Assembly: GCA_904063045.1 (NCBI GenBank)
Contig: CAJFCJ010000024.1
Coordinates: 62,001-126,000, forward strand
Source of the DNA: Dimorphilus gyrociliatus
Lineage: Eukaryota > Annelida > Polychaeta > Dinophilidae
Length of the DNA stretch: 64,000 nt
Direction: 5' to 3'
Shown: one piece after another, positions 49,033-60,882 of the stretch
Position numbering within the stretch: position 1 is the stretch's first letter
Layout: each line of letters begins with the position of its first letter
Position numbers and translations under genes: made by a program
Notes under the pieces: generated by a model
Seen by the model: the letters and a program-made list of their open reading frames with translations, nothing else
What the model was told of the DNA's origin: nothing
Database searches by the model: none

Positions 49033-49260
49033 TTACAGTCGCGCCCTAAATTTATTGAATATCTTAAAAGCCAAAAATAAAAATAAAAGAAATTGCGCAT
49101 TTGGCATAAAATCATATTGAATGAACCGTATATACTGTACACGATATAAATAAATTGTCATAATATCGGCTTATTACGTTCTAGCATGCATTAACATAAA
49201 CTCAATAGTTAACTAAGTAGCAGTAAATGATATGTAATGGGTACGACAATGTCATACACC

Positions 49261-49358
49261 GATTTCAGAATTTCATTAGGATCAATCAACTCCTTAAGTC
49301 CTTCGATTAACTTTACTGTTCGCTCATACCTTCAATAATTCAATAACGGGCTTGTGCC
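49261..49358 (-). pseudogene. Decayed copy of the D2HGDH C-terminal exon
   Basis: The minus-strand frame reads GTSPLLNY, a TGA stop, then RYERTVKLIEGLKELIDPNEI and LKS. It aligns by eye with the C-terminus of the complete gene ([18 protein letters not shown]). The internal stop and loss of the NPYKTLP end mark it as a pseudogene fragment. It lies upstream of the other decayed fragment, so the two come from separate duplication units or a rearrangement. Confidence 0.55.
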
Positions 49359-51232
49359 TGTTTTTCTCTTATTTCAATCATACTTTGTATATGCATATAT
49401 AAAGTAAATTCAGCGTCTACAAACTATTTTGTATTAATAAGAGGAGTATTCCATTGATAAAAAGGAGGAATTAGTAGATTCATTCAAGAATTTATAGAAT
49501 TGTAATGATAATTATTATAGTTTTTTTTTCTAAAGTCATACCAGAAAAAATTATAGATATACTGTATATATGTTAGAATGCGTATGAAATATAAATAGCA
49601 GTCTATAATTCTTATTTAAATGTTAATGAATATGCTCATTGCTCTTAACCATTGTTTAACATTGACACCATATACAATTCTAAGGTAGGATAAGTTAATG
49701 ATACACTGGTCTAAAGCGAAGCAATACATCTACTATATCATATAGGGTGTATAAATAATACATGTAGCATATATCTACGACAATAATCAAAATCACCTTG
49801 GGGTAATTTTCCTATCAATGTAAAGGAAATAATATATAGTTTTTCTTAGATCAACAACTTAGATATTATTATGCAATCCTCTCTTTTTCATCTTTAACAT
49901 AACGTTCTTTAAACTGCATCTGTCAAATATAATATTTCATTTCCTATTGACCCTTTATTGAAATATTTGAATGACAGATCATATCAGATTTTTATAGAAC
50001 AATGTTTTTTTAACAATAAATTAATAAAGAAAGATTTTCTCTATAGTTAAATTTAGGTTAGAAAAAAAGTATGGTAAAATAAATAGAAATACGTCAAGGA
50101 TTCTGATTAATCCTTTATTAAAAATCCAGTGGGATAAAATATTGCGAAAATCGTTAATTGGTAATGGAAAATTTGTGTGATTCGTGTCTTTCTCTTTATG
50201 TATTTTTTTTTTACCTTTCTACCTATATACGTATATAATTCATATACATTTATTTATTTATTTATAGTCATCTACTATACCCGTTCTCTTTCTCTTTTTT
50301 CTCCTTATAGGCAGTATTTTCCATTCTACTACTTTCTATCGTAGTCATCCTCTTTTATCAAAGTTTGATATTGTAAAATGAGCACTTTCAAAAGAAAAAT
50401 TTTACTAATAATTATGATTAAAAAGTAAAAACAAAACGGAATACTTCAATCCAACAAAAAAAAGGTATTGATTTCCGAAAGAAAAATTTTTCTTTATTTA
50501 CTTCAGAGAGATAATGAGAAGAAGTTCTAGACACCTAACAGCTTAATAAAATAGACGGTCTACTATAAACTCTGCTTAAGAATACTTTCTCAAAAATGAA
50601 TTTCGATAGCTTTTGCTTCGCCCTTTTCGCTTCGGTTAACGCTACTTATTTTTCATTGCGTAGAACAAATACCAACGTAATGATATACCAACAGCAAGCG
50701 AAATAACGATATAATAGTTTACAGAACGTGAACAAACATCACGACTTGGAGTAATGCCCTTTTAGGGGTGAGTGAGGGGAAAAGGGGATTTAAAATTCCA
50801 TTATTACGTATAAGACCCTAAAGTCTTTTCCATTAAATTCCACCAACTCATTTATTTTTCCTGTTTTTTTTTGGAGTAGAACAGCTGGGATAAAGAGGAT
50901 GCTAAGGACGATTACCAATTATAAGACATTCAAACCAATTTAGATGAAAAACTTAATCATTTTTATTCGAGGCGATATTCAATAGAAGTCAAGACTATAT
51001 TCCGCGCAATATAAATTCTATTTCGATTGTCGTGACCTTTAAGTCATTTTGTTGATTTCACACCTAAAAATCTTTAGTTTAAAAGTTCTTATTCTATTCA
51101 TTGTTTTTTTTAAGTAGAAGAATATCTTGTGTGATTATATATTAGTTATTGGAGAACGAATAAAATTTGTGTTATACGCTAATGCAAGGCAGAGGAAGTT
51201 TAACGTTTGGAGGCCGTTTTTTTTTAATATGT
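49359..51232. other. Gap between decayed and complete D2HGDH segments
   Basis: Mostly AT-rich with no supported gene. One short minus-strand frame at 50642-50758 encodes a hydrophobic stretch; it is treated under findings. Confidence 0.45.
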
Positions 51233-53195
51233 TTATGGAAGAGTCTTGTATGGATTCAAAATTCCTTTAGGATCCATATGATCTTTAAGTCTCTCCATTA
51301 AGTCGACGGCCGTTTTACTTTTCGATAAGTTGATGTGCTTGTTCTTTTGTGTACCTAAACCATGTTCCGCACTAATACTCCCCTTCTTCTCTGCCACCCA
51401 TTCAAAGATAAATGGTTCTAATAATTCTTGGACCTCTTTTGAATTTTCCCATTCCAATTCAACGGTAAGGTGGATATTTCCTAAATTCCACATATAGGAA
51501 TTTTGAAAAAGATAGTATGTACGTATATTTTTCGCCTTTTTTTGTACGCCTACAGCTTTTACGTAGGCTTTTACTAACCGTCTCCCAAATGTCCAAAACC
51601 GCTTACAGACGAAACAAGATTTCCGAGACGGCGTCTCAAAATTTGCGTCAATTCGTCGAACAATCGAACGCTTAAGCTGAAGTCGTAGGCCATAGACGCC
51701 TTCGGAGAGGATCCGCGGTCTGCTATGCGTTCTCGTAGTTGCCATAGCGACTGTCCGGTAGCGTTTAAATCAAGGATCCTTTGCACTTTTAACCCTACGT
51801 TAACCTCATCCCACCATCCCCCTACGTAATTTAAGCTTCATATTTTATATACTTACGTTGACTTTTGATGGTTCAGTAGCAAGCACTCCATCAGCAGCGA
51901 ATCCGCCATCTAGAGCATTGTTCAAGAAGGTATTCAATTTCTCCTCGTCATGCGATGCATTAGAACCCGACGTCTCAATTAAACAATAGAAGGGATATTT
52001 GTCTAGAGGACATTGGAGGCCTAGATTTTGTCTAACCATCTCCATGGCTGTGGAGTCCATATATTCAAAAGCGGATAGAATCTCCCCCAATTTCCCCTTG
52101 GCAACATCTAACGTCTCCAATACACTTTTGTAGTCCGGGCAACCTGTATTTATTTTTTAAGACAGTAATAATTTCCGCAGAGGGTGGATTGTTTAAAACT
52201 TAACCAAGTAAGGCGACGTTAACACTTTTAGGCTGTTTGGCACAAAGGATCGACACTTTCGTTACAACACCTAAATTTCCTTCCGAGCCTATAAATAATT
52301 GCTTCAAATCATATCCAGTATTATCTTTCCTAAGTGTAGACAAGCAATCGATTATTTCCCCGTTAGCCAACACCTGCAATGGTTTAAAAGACGAAAAATT
52401 TTTAATATTATATTACAGAGAATTTCCATACAGCTTCTAAACCCAAAATGGATCCGTGTAAAGATCCATAACGTAAGAGTCGGAGACCGCCAGCATTCGT
52501 CGAAACATTTCCCCCTATCTGGCAGGAGCCCTTAGCCCCCAGGTCATAGGGAATTATATAATCAAATTCCCTCGCGTACTCGTCCAACTTCTCTAATATA
52601 CAACCGGATTCACAAGTAAGGACGCCTGAGAAAGCGTCGAAATTAATTATTCGATTCATTCGCTCAGTGGACAAGATAACCTCGTCGAAAACTGGTACGC
52701 TACCCCCAACTAAGCCCGTATTACCTAGATAATTTGAAGATATTTAGCAACGGAAATACATGGTTAATCGGGAACCAAACCTCCTTGTACTGACACAGCT
52801 ATTTTTCTCTCATTACAATACCCCAATATTTTTGATATCTCTTCTGCAGACTTGGGCCTAAGAACTAGGTCGCTTTTACCTAATTAACCCGTAATTGCTT
52901 TATTGTGTAATTCTTAGTGTAAATAGTACTAACCTCTGACAGTTTTCAGCCAATCTGTATTGTAACCACTTAAGTCCTCGTCCTTCGAACTCAGTATTTG
53001 ACCCGAATTCGTCAAAATCTTTTTAAAAGCTTCTATATCATAATCCTGCAAAATTGCAAAGTCCCCCCGTTTTAAATGAGGATATCTGTCACTGGTGTAC
53101 GGAATATTTTCCAACCGACGACTAGTCGTTAAAGACCTAGTTATGGTGAGCGATAGTAGACGGTTTTTATAGATTTTCATCAAATATCTATTCAT
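51233..53195 (-). CDS. D2HGDH: D-2-hydroxyglutarate dehydrogenase, mitochondrial
   Basis: FAD-dependent enzyme that oxidises D-2-hydroxyglutarate to 2-oxoglutarate in mitochondria. Seven exons: 53195-52934, 52879-52781, 52724-52432, 52373-52205, 52143-51857, 51750-51579 and 51480-51233; phases agree throughout and give 509 aa (human about 521). The N-terminus is basic and Ser/Thr-rich, like a mitochondrial presequence. The FAD-binding domain shows [59 protein letters not shown] and [16 protein letters not shown]; the C-terminal domain has [28 protein letters not shown] and LNPYKTLP. Introns are 54-106 bases. The exon 6 acceptor (CCGGACAG) has a weak pyrimidine tract. Additional 3'-half copies lie downstream at 49.3, 49.0 and 47.2-46.6 kb. 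Confidence 0.95.
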
Positions 53196-53582
53196 GTTTG
53201 CTGCTATTCTGTAATAGTCTTTGTGATTGTCAAAGGTTAAGGTGTAAAGTACTTTACTAGGTTATCTATTTTTAGAGACTTTCCTTGAAAATTTCTAAAA
53301 ACTAGATAGGAACAAAAGGGGATTGTATAACGAAGACAATGTTATAGAGGGCGCTCATCCATTTCTCAGATAGATGGCATTCTTTAATGAAAACAGCACA
53401 ATAGCTGAGACCTATTAAATGTATGAATAATATATGATATTGCAAATTGAAATACATGAAAACTGACTGCTTATTGTCTTTTTTTCAACACATCAAGTTG
53501 ATAATTCATGGATTATGAAAAGATTAGTTAATTATAGTCTGGTTCCCAGTCGCCAAGCAGTCTAAGGTCTAAAAAGGTTTAA

Positions 53583-53691
53583 TAAATTATTTGAGATATA
53601 ATTTATATATATATATATATATATAAAGAGAGAGAGAGAGGAAGAGAAAGAAAGAGAAAGAGACGTATGTGTGTTGTGTATGTGTCTACAA

Positions 53692-53724
<33 letters not shown>

Positions 53725-53743
53725 CTGTATATACTGTATATAG
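53583..53743. repeat. Compound microsatellite (TA, GA, GT, TA) with TACTGTATA words
   Basis: In order: a TA tract, a GA-rich tract (53625-53662), a TGTGTTGTGTATGTG stretch, a second TA tract, and two overlapping TATACTGTATA words near 53722-53741. It is a clear simple-sequence cluster and likely polymorphic. Confidence 0.85.
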
Positions 53744-53834
53744 TACACATAGTATATATAAACTACTAAAGAGATGAAAACGTATTAAGAGGAGCAAAAC
53801 GGTATATAGAAACCGTCTAAATAGCAGAAAGTAG

Positions 53835-54038
53835 AATTTACTTAAAAATTATTGCATAAAAGAAAATCAAGTAGATCATGAGATCAAGCCATTAGCATCC
53901 AACCCATTAGAGGAAGCTGTGCATCAGCTGAAGTTTTACTTTAGTGTGACAAAACCTGGAGACCGGAACGTCTACATTAGAGGCCCTTTCGATCTCAACA
54001 AAACAAAAAGAGAGAACCTCATTCTTATCATCCTATAA
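53835..54038 (+). other. Orphan protein-like open frame (possible terminal exon or gene relic)
   Basis: Between an in-frame TAG and TAA there are 67 codons. The latter part has strongly protein-like composition: NPLEEAVHQLKFYFSVTK, PGDRNVYIRGPFDLNKTKRE, NLILIIL. It is GC-richer than its surroundings. AAAG and AAGTAG acceptor-like sequences precede it, so it may be a 3' terminal exon, but no upstream exon was found in the preceding 700 bases. I do not recognise the family. Confidence 0.4.
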
Positions 54039-55034
54039 TACCAAACATAAATGCTATATATACTTTATAAATGCTCTATATATTTATACATAAACTAGAC
54101 AGTTTATTAACTCTATTTGAACTAGGTTTTTACGTTTATTGAGAAAGTACTTTGCAAAAATTTAGTGTTTATAAACTGAATGAATAACTTGATCGATTCT
54201 AGAAATTTTCTTAATGCCTTACTAATATTCTTCTATCCAATTGCATTTATTATATAAAGACAGATGGAATAGGGCTATGGAAGCCCTAAATAATTCACTA
54301 CAATGTCTAATTTCTTTGAAGGACCTCTTATAAATCCACATTTGTATTGGTTACTTAATGGAATGTACGACCACTTTTTCAGGTTGTCAACTTCCATTAT
54401 ATCCATTATGAGCAAGCAATGGCCGCTTATATATTATATAATGTACTAGCTTCTATTAGTATTATGAGTATTTTGGCCACGATATAATTCATAGGAAAGC
54501 GTCTTATATAATGTAACAGTGTATACACTGTATTGTATATCTATCTATATAGAGAGACTTTTAAGGAAATTTATCTATAGGATTACTTCTCTTATACCCA
54601 TCAACTTAAGTTGAAAGCAATTGAAAAGCATCTATCCGATTAGAAAATAATTAAAAATAGTTATTTTTTAATTTACTTTCTTCATTTACTTTAAAATCAA
54701 TAATATTTTACGGTTAAGATAATTTTATCATTGTTCGAAATTCTTAAATCTAAATATACATTTTCTTATCAATGTAAAATATAAATAGATAATAAGTTTA
54801 TATTGTTAAAGAAGAATATCTTATTATAAACTTCTCGAAAATAAACTGGTAGAAACGCCTTGAATTTTTTAATGAAACAAAACATTCATATTTCTAGTTT
54901 ACTTTTAAATAGCTTACTTTTGAACTACAGAGGAAAACAACGACAATAAAAACTGGTTATTTGAATCCTTCAAGTGTCTACTGTTTAATTATATCACAAT
55001 TATTGTAATGTAATTAACAAAACTATAAATAAAG

Positions 55035-58000
55035 ATGAATTCAATAAAAAGGAAACATCTCTTATTTATTGCGGTTATATTTATGCAATTATACTTTACT
55101 ACCGGAAACGGTAAGAATGCAGTTGGAATATAAGAGCCCAGAGTAAACAATGGGTATTATTAATTATCATGAATTTTAGGTAGAGTTGAATTAAATGGAC
55201 CGGAAGGGGTGCAATTCACAAGAGTTGATACAAAACATGTTGATATTTTTGTAAATAATAAAAGATGGCTAATACTAGATGAGCCATGGTTTATTATAAA
55301 GGGACAAAAATGCTCGGTTAGTAATGGTTGTTTGTCATTAGTTCGGCAAACTATTGAAACTGGACGTGATGTGTGGGGAAATTGGAATGCCACCAATGCC
55401 TTATTAAAGACAAAGAATGATTATTACCTAAGTTTAATGATAGTCCAATACAGGGAAATAAACGCAATTGCCTTTGGCCAGGTTAGATAAATTAATATCA
55501 TAATTAATGAAAACGTTATTTTTATTAATTTAATAATAATTATATTCATTGACAGTTGTTTCTTAACGATACAATTGGAACATCGAACAACAATTTAGAC
55601 AAGACAGGCTCAGGTTTTCCAGTTTTTGCTACAAATGCCTCAGGTAGAATATAAATTCGTAATCATCTCATGCATATTCATTATGTTTAAAAATAGACGC
55701 CGAATTGGGGTACTATGCTGTTAGAGGTTACATGTATGGGGATGACGATAAGGTCTTTGGAAGGTTAGTACCTTTTACAAATTTTTAGTGTATTAATCTT
55801 AACAAATAATTTACGTACAGATGGGGTTCAAAAATGGATCTTAGCAAAGGCCACAAAATTGGTCCTATAAGCTTGTATGATCAAAAGGGCCGAACGGTTG
55901 TATTGTCTCATTTAAACTCTTTCATGGGCCAGTCAATTTGGCATGATGGAAATATGCTAAATTTCGGCATTGGAGGCCGTATCGAAAAAGTTCCAAGGAA
56001 TTATGCAGCCTTCAGTCTTTTATTTTTCGGTGGGGAAGAACTCGGTGTCAGAGATGTAATAATTTCTATTTAATTAGCATACTTTATATATATCCTTTCT
56101 CGACTTTTTTTGTCATTGCTAAAAATAGATATTTTAATGTTAATTTTTCAGTCAATACTTGAATGGGGTCGTCTAATGAGACTAAAATATAATTCTCAAA
56201 ATTTAAAGTACGCCGAAACAGATTTCGTTAATAATTATTTAGGATACTATACGGACGATGGTAAGTTCCTTTCGATAATTAATAGACATGCGAGCCGCAT
56301 CTCGCTTTCCAAAGGTCGTCTAATTATATGCAATATAGTACTAAAAACTGACGTTCGCAGGAAGACGGCTTCTAGCTTATGGCATTCCTAATTGGACGTC
56401 TATGCCACTTCTATTCTTTCTAATATTCGTTGATTGAAATTCTTTCTAGGGGCCTGCTATTATTATTACAAAGAACCGAATAAAACCTATGAACAGACAT
56501 TAATAGATGTTATTGATGAGGCGAAGCAACGTCGTATACCATTCAGGTAAAATCCTTTGCTATAAATTTATCAATAATTCATACAGGTGATCTGCATACT
56601 TCAGATTTATACAACTAGACTCTTGGTTCTATCCTAAACATCCAGATAATGCTGGTGGTGGAACAATCGATTGGTACCCTCATAAAAAATACTTCCCCCA
56701 AGGTTTAGAGTAAGTGAACTTTGCTGTTGATAAATAGGTTTCATCTTTTATCACGCCATCTAACGGTTTAACAATTCCATTTTCTAATATGCTTTATTTA
56801 TTTTTTCAATAGCTATTTCTTATCCTACAAATCGTTAATATTACTTTTCTTTCTTACGTTGTATATTTATTATAAATATGAATGGAAATAATAACTGTTA
56901 AAATAGCCTAGAAGAGTCAAAAAATCCTTATTTTTTATATTCTTAGATTATTAGTTAAGACTATTCATAACTCTTGTAAATATTCATTCGAGCAAGATAA
57001 ATTCCCTGATTTAAGAAGAAAAAATAAAATTCTTAAGTTCTAAAAGAAAACTCTTTATAGCGTAAACAGAATATAATAATATTCTTCTTATTCTACATTT
57101 TCCCTTTTCATATTTAAACAAAGTAAAAGAAACATCTCTAATCCAAATTACAATTGTATATTTACTGGCTTATCTACTTGTGTACTACTATACAGTTATA
57201 CATTGTATACAGTATATAAACAGTATATATAGGACAAAAAACACTCTACATTTTCTATATTTATATTTATATATTTGTTTACTTATATAAATCAATATTT
57301 AATATAGTACGTATCGTATAGATAGTGTACGATAAAATAATATTATTCTAGACATGTATCCAATTGGTTTGTCTTTTTCTTTAAAAAAAACAGGCATTTC
57401 ATTAATGTGACAAAATTACCGGTAACTTGCCATGGGAAATGGTGGTCGACGAAAACACCTTTGGCAAAGCAAAATGGTGGTCCCTTCGATTTTTACTTTG
57501 AAGACAAAAATGGCATGGCCCTACCCATTGATCCTGTATGATCAACAGCTTTTAAAGAATTTCCTACGTGCTTTTACTTTAATAAAAACCTTCTTTCATA
57601 TTTTTTCTTTTTTTTTTTAAGAAATTCTGGGATTTTATACTTGGGAGAGCCCGTCAATGGGGTTTGATTATGTTCGAACAAGACTGGCTGGGCCAGATGT
57701 TCGATTGGATGGATATTCTTCAAACAAATATAACTATCGGTGAAATATATATGAGGCAATTTGCCGAAGGTTCGCGGAAAAATGGACAAGTCGTTCATTT
57801 GGCAACAGCGTATCCAAGACACGTTATGGCTGGTTTACAATTCGACATTGCGACCGAAGTTTGTATTTTAATAATAACAAAAAACAGCAATCTCTAAGGA
57901 GTTTGTTATCACAAAAAAAACTTTCAATATATAGGGCAGAACCTCTGAAGACTTTGCTTTGCAAAATTACCAATGGAGAATGGGTGTTACGTCAATATTT

Positions 58001-59111
58001 GCTTTTGCTATGGGGCAAAAGCCTACTAAAGATACTTTTTGGACAACCTCGGTTCAAAAGTGTCCTCATTACGCTCGTTGGTCTATTAGATTACATTGAT
58101 TACAAATTGAGAAGATAAACTAATACTTTTTGCATATTTCCACCATTAGATTTAATTGGAAAATATCCAGATTTAGAAGTTGCTATCAGTACGATAAGCG
58201 GAGGGGTCGTTGGTTCTGGCGATCAGATAGGCAAGACGAATAGAGAGAAATTAATGAAATGTTGCAACGATGACGGATTGATATTAAAGCCAGAAAGGCC
58301 CGCTATGGCTATCGATCCTATGTTGTTAGAAAGAGCTTTCAAAGAAGGTCTAGGACCTCGTGGTACATCTGAAGTGACATCAACATATTCAATAGTCAGT
58401 GGTTTCTTTTTTGGAATAATTTTAGCTGCTGATTTAAATACTACGTACGAGATTACCCCTAAAGCAGCTGGATTTAACTATGATGTAAGTTACTTGAAGA
58501 CAATTAGTTAATTACTTAACAATTATGAATAATAAATTTATTAATTCTTTTAATTTTCCCTTTTCCTTTACGATAGTACCCGGAGAGTGTCATTTATTCG
58601 TATAATAATTTTAAACACTCGCTACCTTTCTCCAACAATCAACCATATAGCATCAATAACTGCACTATGAAAAACTTTTGTATGCTATATACGACGCCAA
58701 TATTTAGAATTGGGTGAGTAGCTTTTAAGCATTTTCTCTCATTGAGATGTGCACTATGATACTATTTATATAGTATATATATAAACGAAACGAGAAGATT
58801 GATTAGGTAGACCAGTATCGACTATGTGCATTTTTAGGATTTTCCCATGAAACTCTGTCTAAGCAGTGCATATTATTTATAGGAACTCCGAAGTTCTTCT
58901 CTTAGGGGAAATGACGAAATGGGTACCCATGAGTTCGAAGCGCTTCAGAAGTTTAAGTGTAATGGGTACTGGTATAATTATGAAAGTTTATGGAGCGCCC
59001 GAAGAGCACGTTTACATATCTTTACAAATCGATAGGAAACTATTCACTATCGATTGCAAACTAGACCTTTCCGGATACGGTATCTTCAACTCGAACACGA
59101 TGTCATGTTAA
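55035..59111 (+). CDS. Secreted glycoside-hydrolase-like protein of unknown family
   Basis: Fourteen exons with matching phases give 766 aa: 55035-55110, 55180-55481, 55556-55643, 55697-55763, 55821-56055, 56152-56260, 56450-56546, 56605-56709, 57394-57535, 57622-57858, 57935-58076, 58150-58484, 58577-58713, 58883-59111. The start encodes a signal peptide (KHLLFIAVIFMQLYFTTG). A beta-rich N-terminal half precedes a probable TIM barrel: YLGYYTDDGACYYYYKEP, IPFRFIQLDSWFYPKHPDN, GGGTIDWYPHKKYFPQGLEH, TCHGKWWSTKTPLA, GLIMFEQDWLGQMFDWMD, SGGVVGSGDQIG; the C-terminal part is again beta-like. Aromatic- and Asp-rich strand ends of this kind recall clan D glycoside hydrolases (GH27/36), but I cannot name a family, substrate or catalytic pair. 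The donor of exon 11 (C|GTTGGT) is the least certain junction. Most introns are 53-100 bases; intron 8 is 684. Confidence 0.75.
56710..57393 (+). other. Long intron 8 of the glycoside-hydrolase-like gene
   Basis: A 684-base intron in a gene whose other introns are short. It contains TACAGTATATA words near 57206-57228 and is otherwise AT-rich. No extra exon was recognised. Confidence 0.7.
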
Positions 59112-60300
59112 CAATACTTAACTCTCTTTCCCTAAAACTCTATAACTAAGTTTTATATACTCTTTATTGAATTATTACAATTGCTCATTTTTATGATTTT
59201 TAAACACTCTTAATCATACTCACAATCGCTCAAGAAATACATAATGTCGTTTGAACAATACAAGCTAAGTCTTTATATGATTAGCACAGAATTTTTTTCA
59301 TTATAACTACACTTGGTGTTATTCAACGATGAATAAGTTATTAATAAAAATTCAGTGGATTATTATTCCCTTTACAAAAGTGACAATTCTCTTTTACCCT
59401 ACTGACATACTTAATTTTTTTTCTAACGTTGTGTAAAGTAACCCGAGATTTACAGGAAATTGGATGGAACTAACAAAAGCGGAATCGAATTGAGAGGAAT
59501 TATTTAAAAATTTACCCTCTTATTAACTTAATCCATTTTATTTGACAGACTATTTTTTAAATCAACTTATTTGATGAGATTTATAAAGAAATAAAAGTAA
59601 AAATTATGTAATTTACTTTATTTTATTGATCAATACATACTTAGATTTAATCTAAGTACTTATATAAATACATATTTATGTTACATAGAATATATACAAT
59701 ATCTAATATATACTGTATATAAGTACTGTATTTTCAGTATATATATATATATTTATACATTTATTGTTAACATTATCTATAAATCAATCTATTAAATTTC
59801 ATCTAAATAGCTATACTGAAACTGTATTTGTATTCATTTTTATAATCTTTGTAATAAATAAGAAACTGGAGCAAATTAATGTGTAATAAATAACAGCCAG
59901 GTGAAAATAATTATTTCTTATTTCTTAATAGGCTATAAATTATTGATTCGAAATATCTTTTGTATTGTAAAATCAGTTGTTAGATAATCGTTTAATACTT
60001 CTTTAATTAGCTCCAAAAAATAAAATACCCTTTTCTTCTCTCTCTTCTTTTGCCTCCTTCTATTCTCTTTCTACTTCTTATTGGGCTTTTTTTGCCTATT
60101 CTTTCCATTTCCTTTTGTCTTACTTTCTTTTATAATATTCACACTTAATTTGCATATTAGTGTTGTATAGTTTAGTTTAGTCATAAAAAAGGTCCATATA
60201 AATATATATACTATATATATATTTTTTTTATAATACAATCTTCTGTATAATATATACAAAATAGCAGAAAAGGGAGAAAAAATGCACCGGTTAAGGAATT
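59112..60300. other. Gene-free AT-rich interval
   Basis: Convergent 3' flanks of the glycoside-hydrolase-like gene (+) and the hypothetical gene at 60.3 kb (-). Contains TATACTGTATA-type words at 59706-59755 and a CT-rich run near 60035. AATAAA occurs near 59342 in plus orientation. Confidence 0.5.
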
Positions 60301-60882
60301 TTAATTTATCACTCGTACTTCGTCAACAGCACCTGCTAAACGAATGTTTTCTGCACTGTGAAATTTACTTAAATTGGATTTCGGTTCTCCCAATCTAGAA
60401 CATCCTAAGACTCTTGGTAAAGTCAAGGAGGAACTTGTTCTGAATCCTAATTCACTTTGTACCATCCTTGTGGATAGAAGAGGAGTTTGAACCTTAAGAC
60501 ATCGATTTAGGCACTTCGCAAGATCTTCATCTACAGTACGAGGTGTAGGTCTGCACGTTTGAGTTGACCGTCGCTTTCTTTTAAGTCGAATTATCCAGGG
60601 AAGTTCATCATGGATAATTGATGATCCTTTCCCACTGTCAACATCCGATACTGAAGGTGATAACGATTTCACATACGCTTTTCCAATCGCTTTTAAGTCG
60701 TAAGGACGGCGGTGTTGTACAAGAACCGGCAAAGAATCCTTAGGTTTAGGTGAAGGTAGACGTTTAAAAGCCTTTACTCTAATAGTGTTTAACTTCTTAA
60801 CCTGTGTTTCTGGAACGGATAAATCTATTCTTGTAGGTTGTCTTTGAATTGAAGAACTCATGTTATGGGTACTCCTGTCCAT
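60301..60882 (-). CDS. Hypothetical basic Ser/Pro/Arg-rich protein
   Basis: A single open frame of 193 codons in DNA where long random frames are rare, and with base composition less AT-rich than its flanks. The protein is basic and looks mostly disordered (VKAFKRLPSPKPKDSLPVLV; LPWIIRLKRKRRSTQTCRPT), with no transmembrane segment, signal peptide or known motif. The arginine/lysine clusters could serve as nuclear localisation signals. A single-exon gene is unusual here; splice sites at either end were not obvious. I do not recognise it. Confidence 0.5.
   Translation of the reverse strand: MDRSTHNMSSSIQRQPTRIDLSVPETQVKKLNTIRVKAFKRLPSPKPKDSLPVLVQHRRPYDLKAIGKAYVKSLSPSVSDVDSGKGSSIIHDELPWIIRLKRKRRSTQTCRPTPRTVDEDLAKCLNRCLKVQTPLLSTRMVQSELGFRTSSSLTLPRVLGCSRLGEPKSNLSKFHSAENIRLAGAVDEVRVIN

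Larger units (their letters stand above)
53196..55034. other. Intergenic region with microsatellites and an orphan coding-like frame
   Basis: Holds the promoter of D2HGDH (minus), a mosaic simple-repeat block at 53583-53743, and an isolated plus-strand frame at 53835-54038. The rest to 55034 is AT-rich without signal. The D2HGDH upstream bases carry no motif I can name. Confidence 0.5.

Noticed and set aside
53562-53797. Minus-strand ORFs with Tyr-Ile and Ser-Leu repeats
   Set aside because: Translation of the compound microsatellite at 53583-53743.
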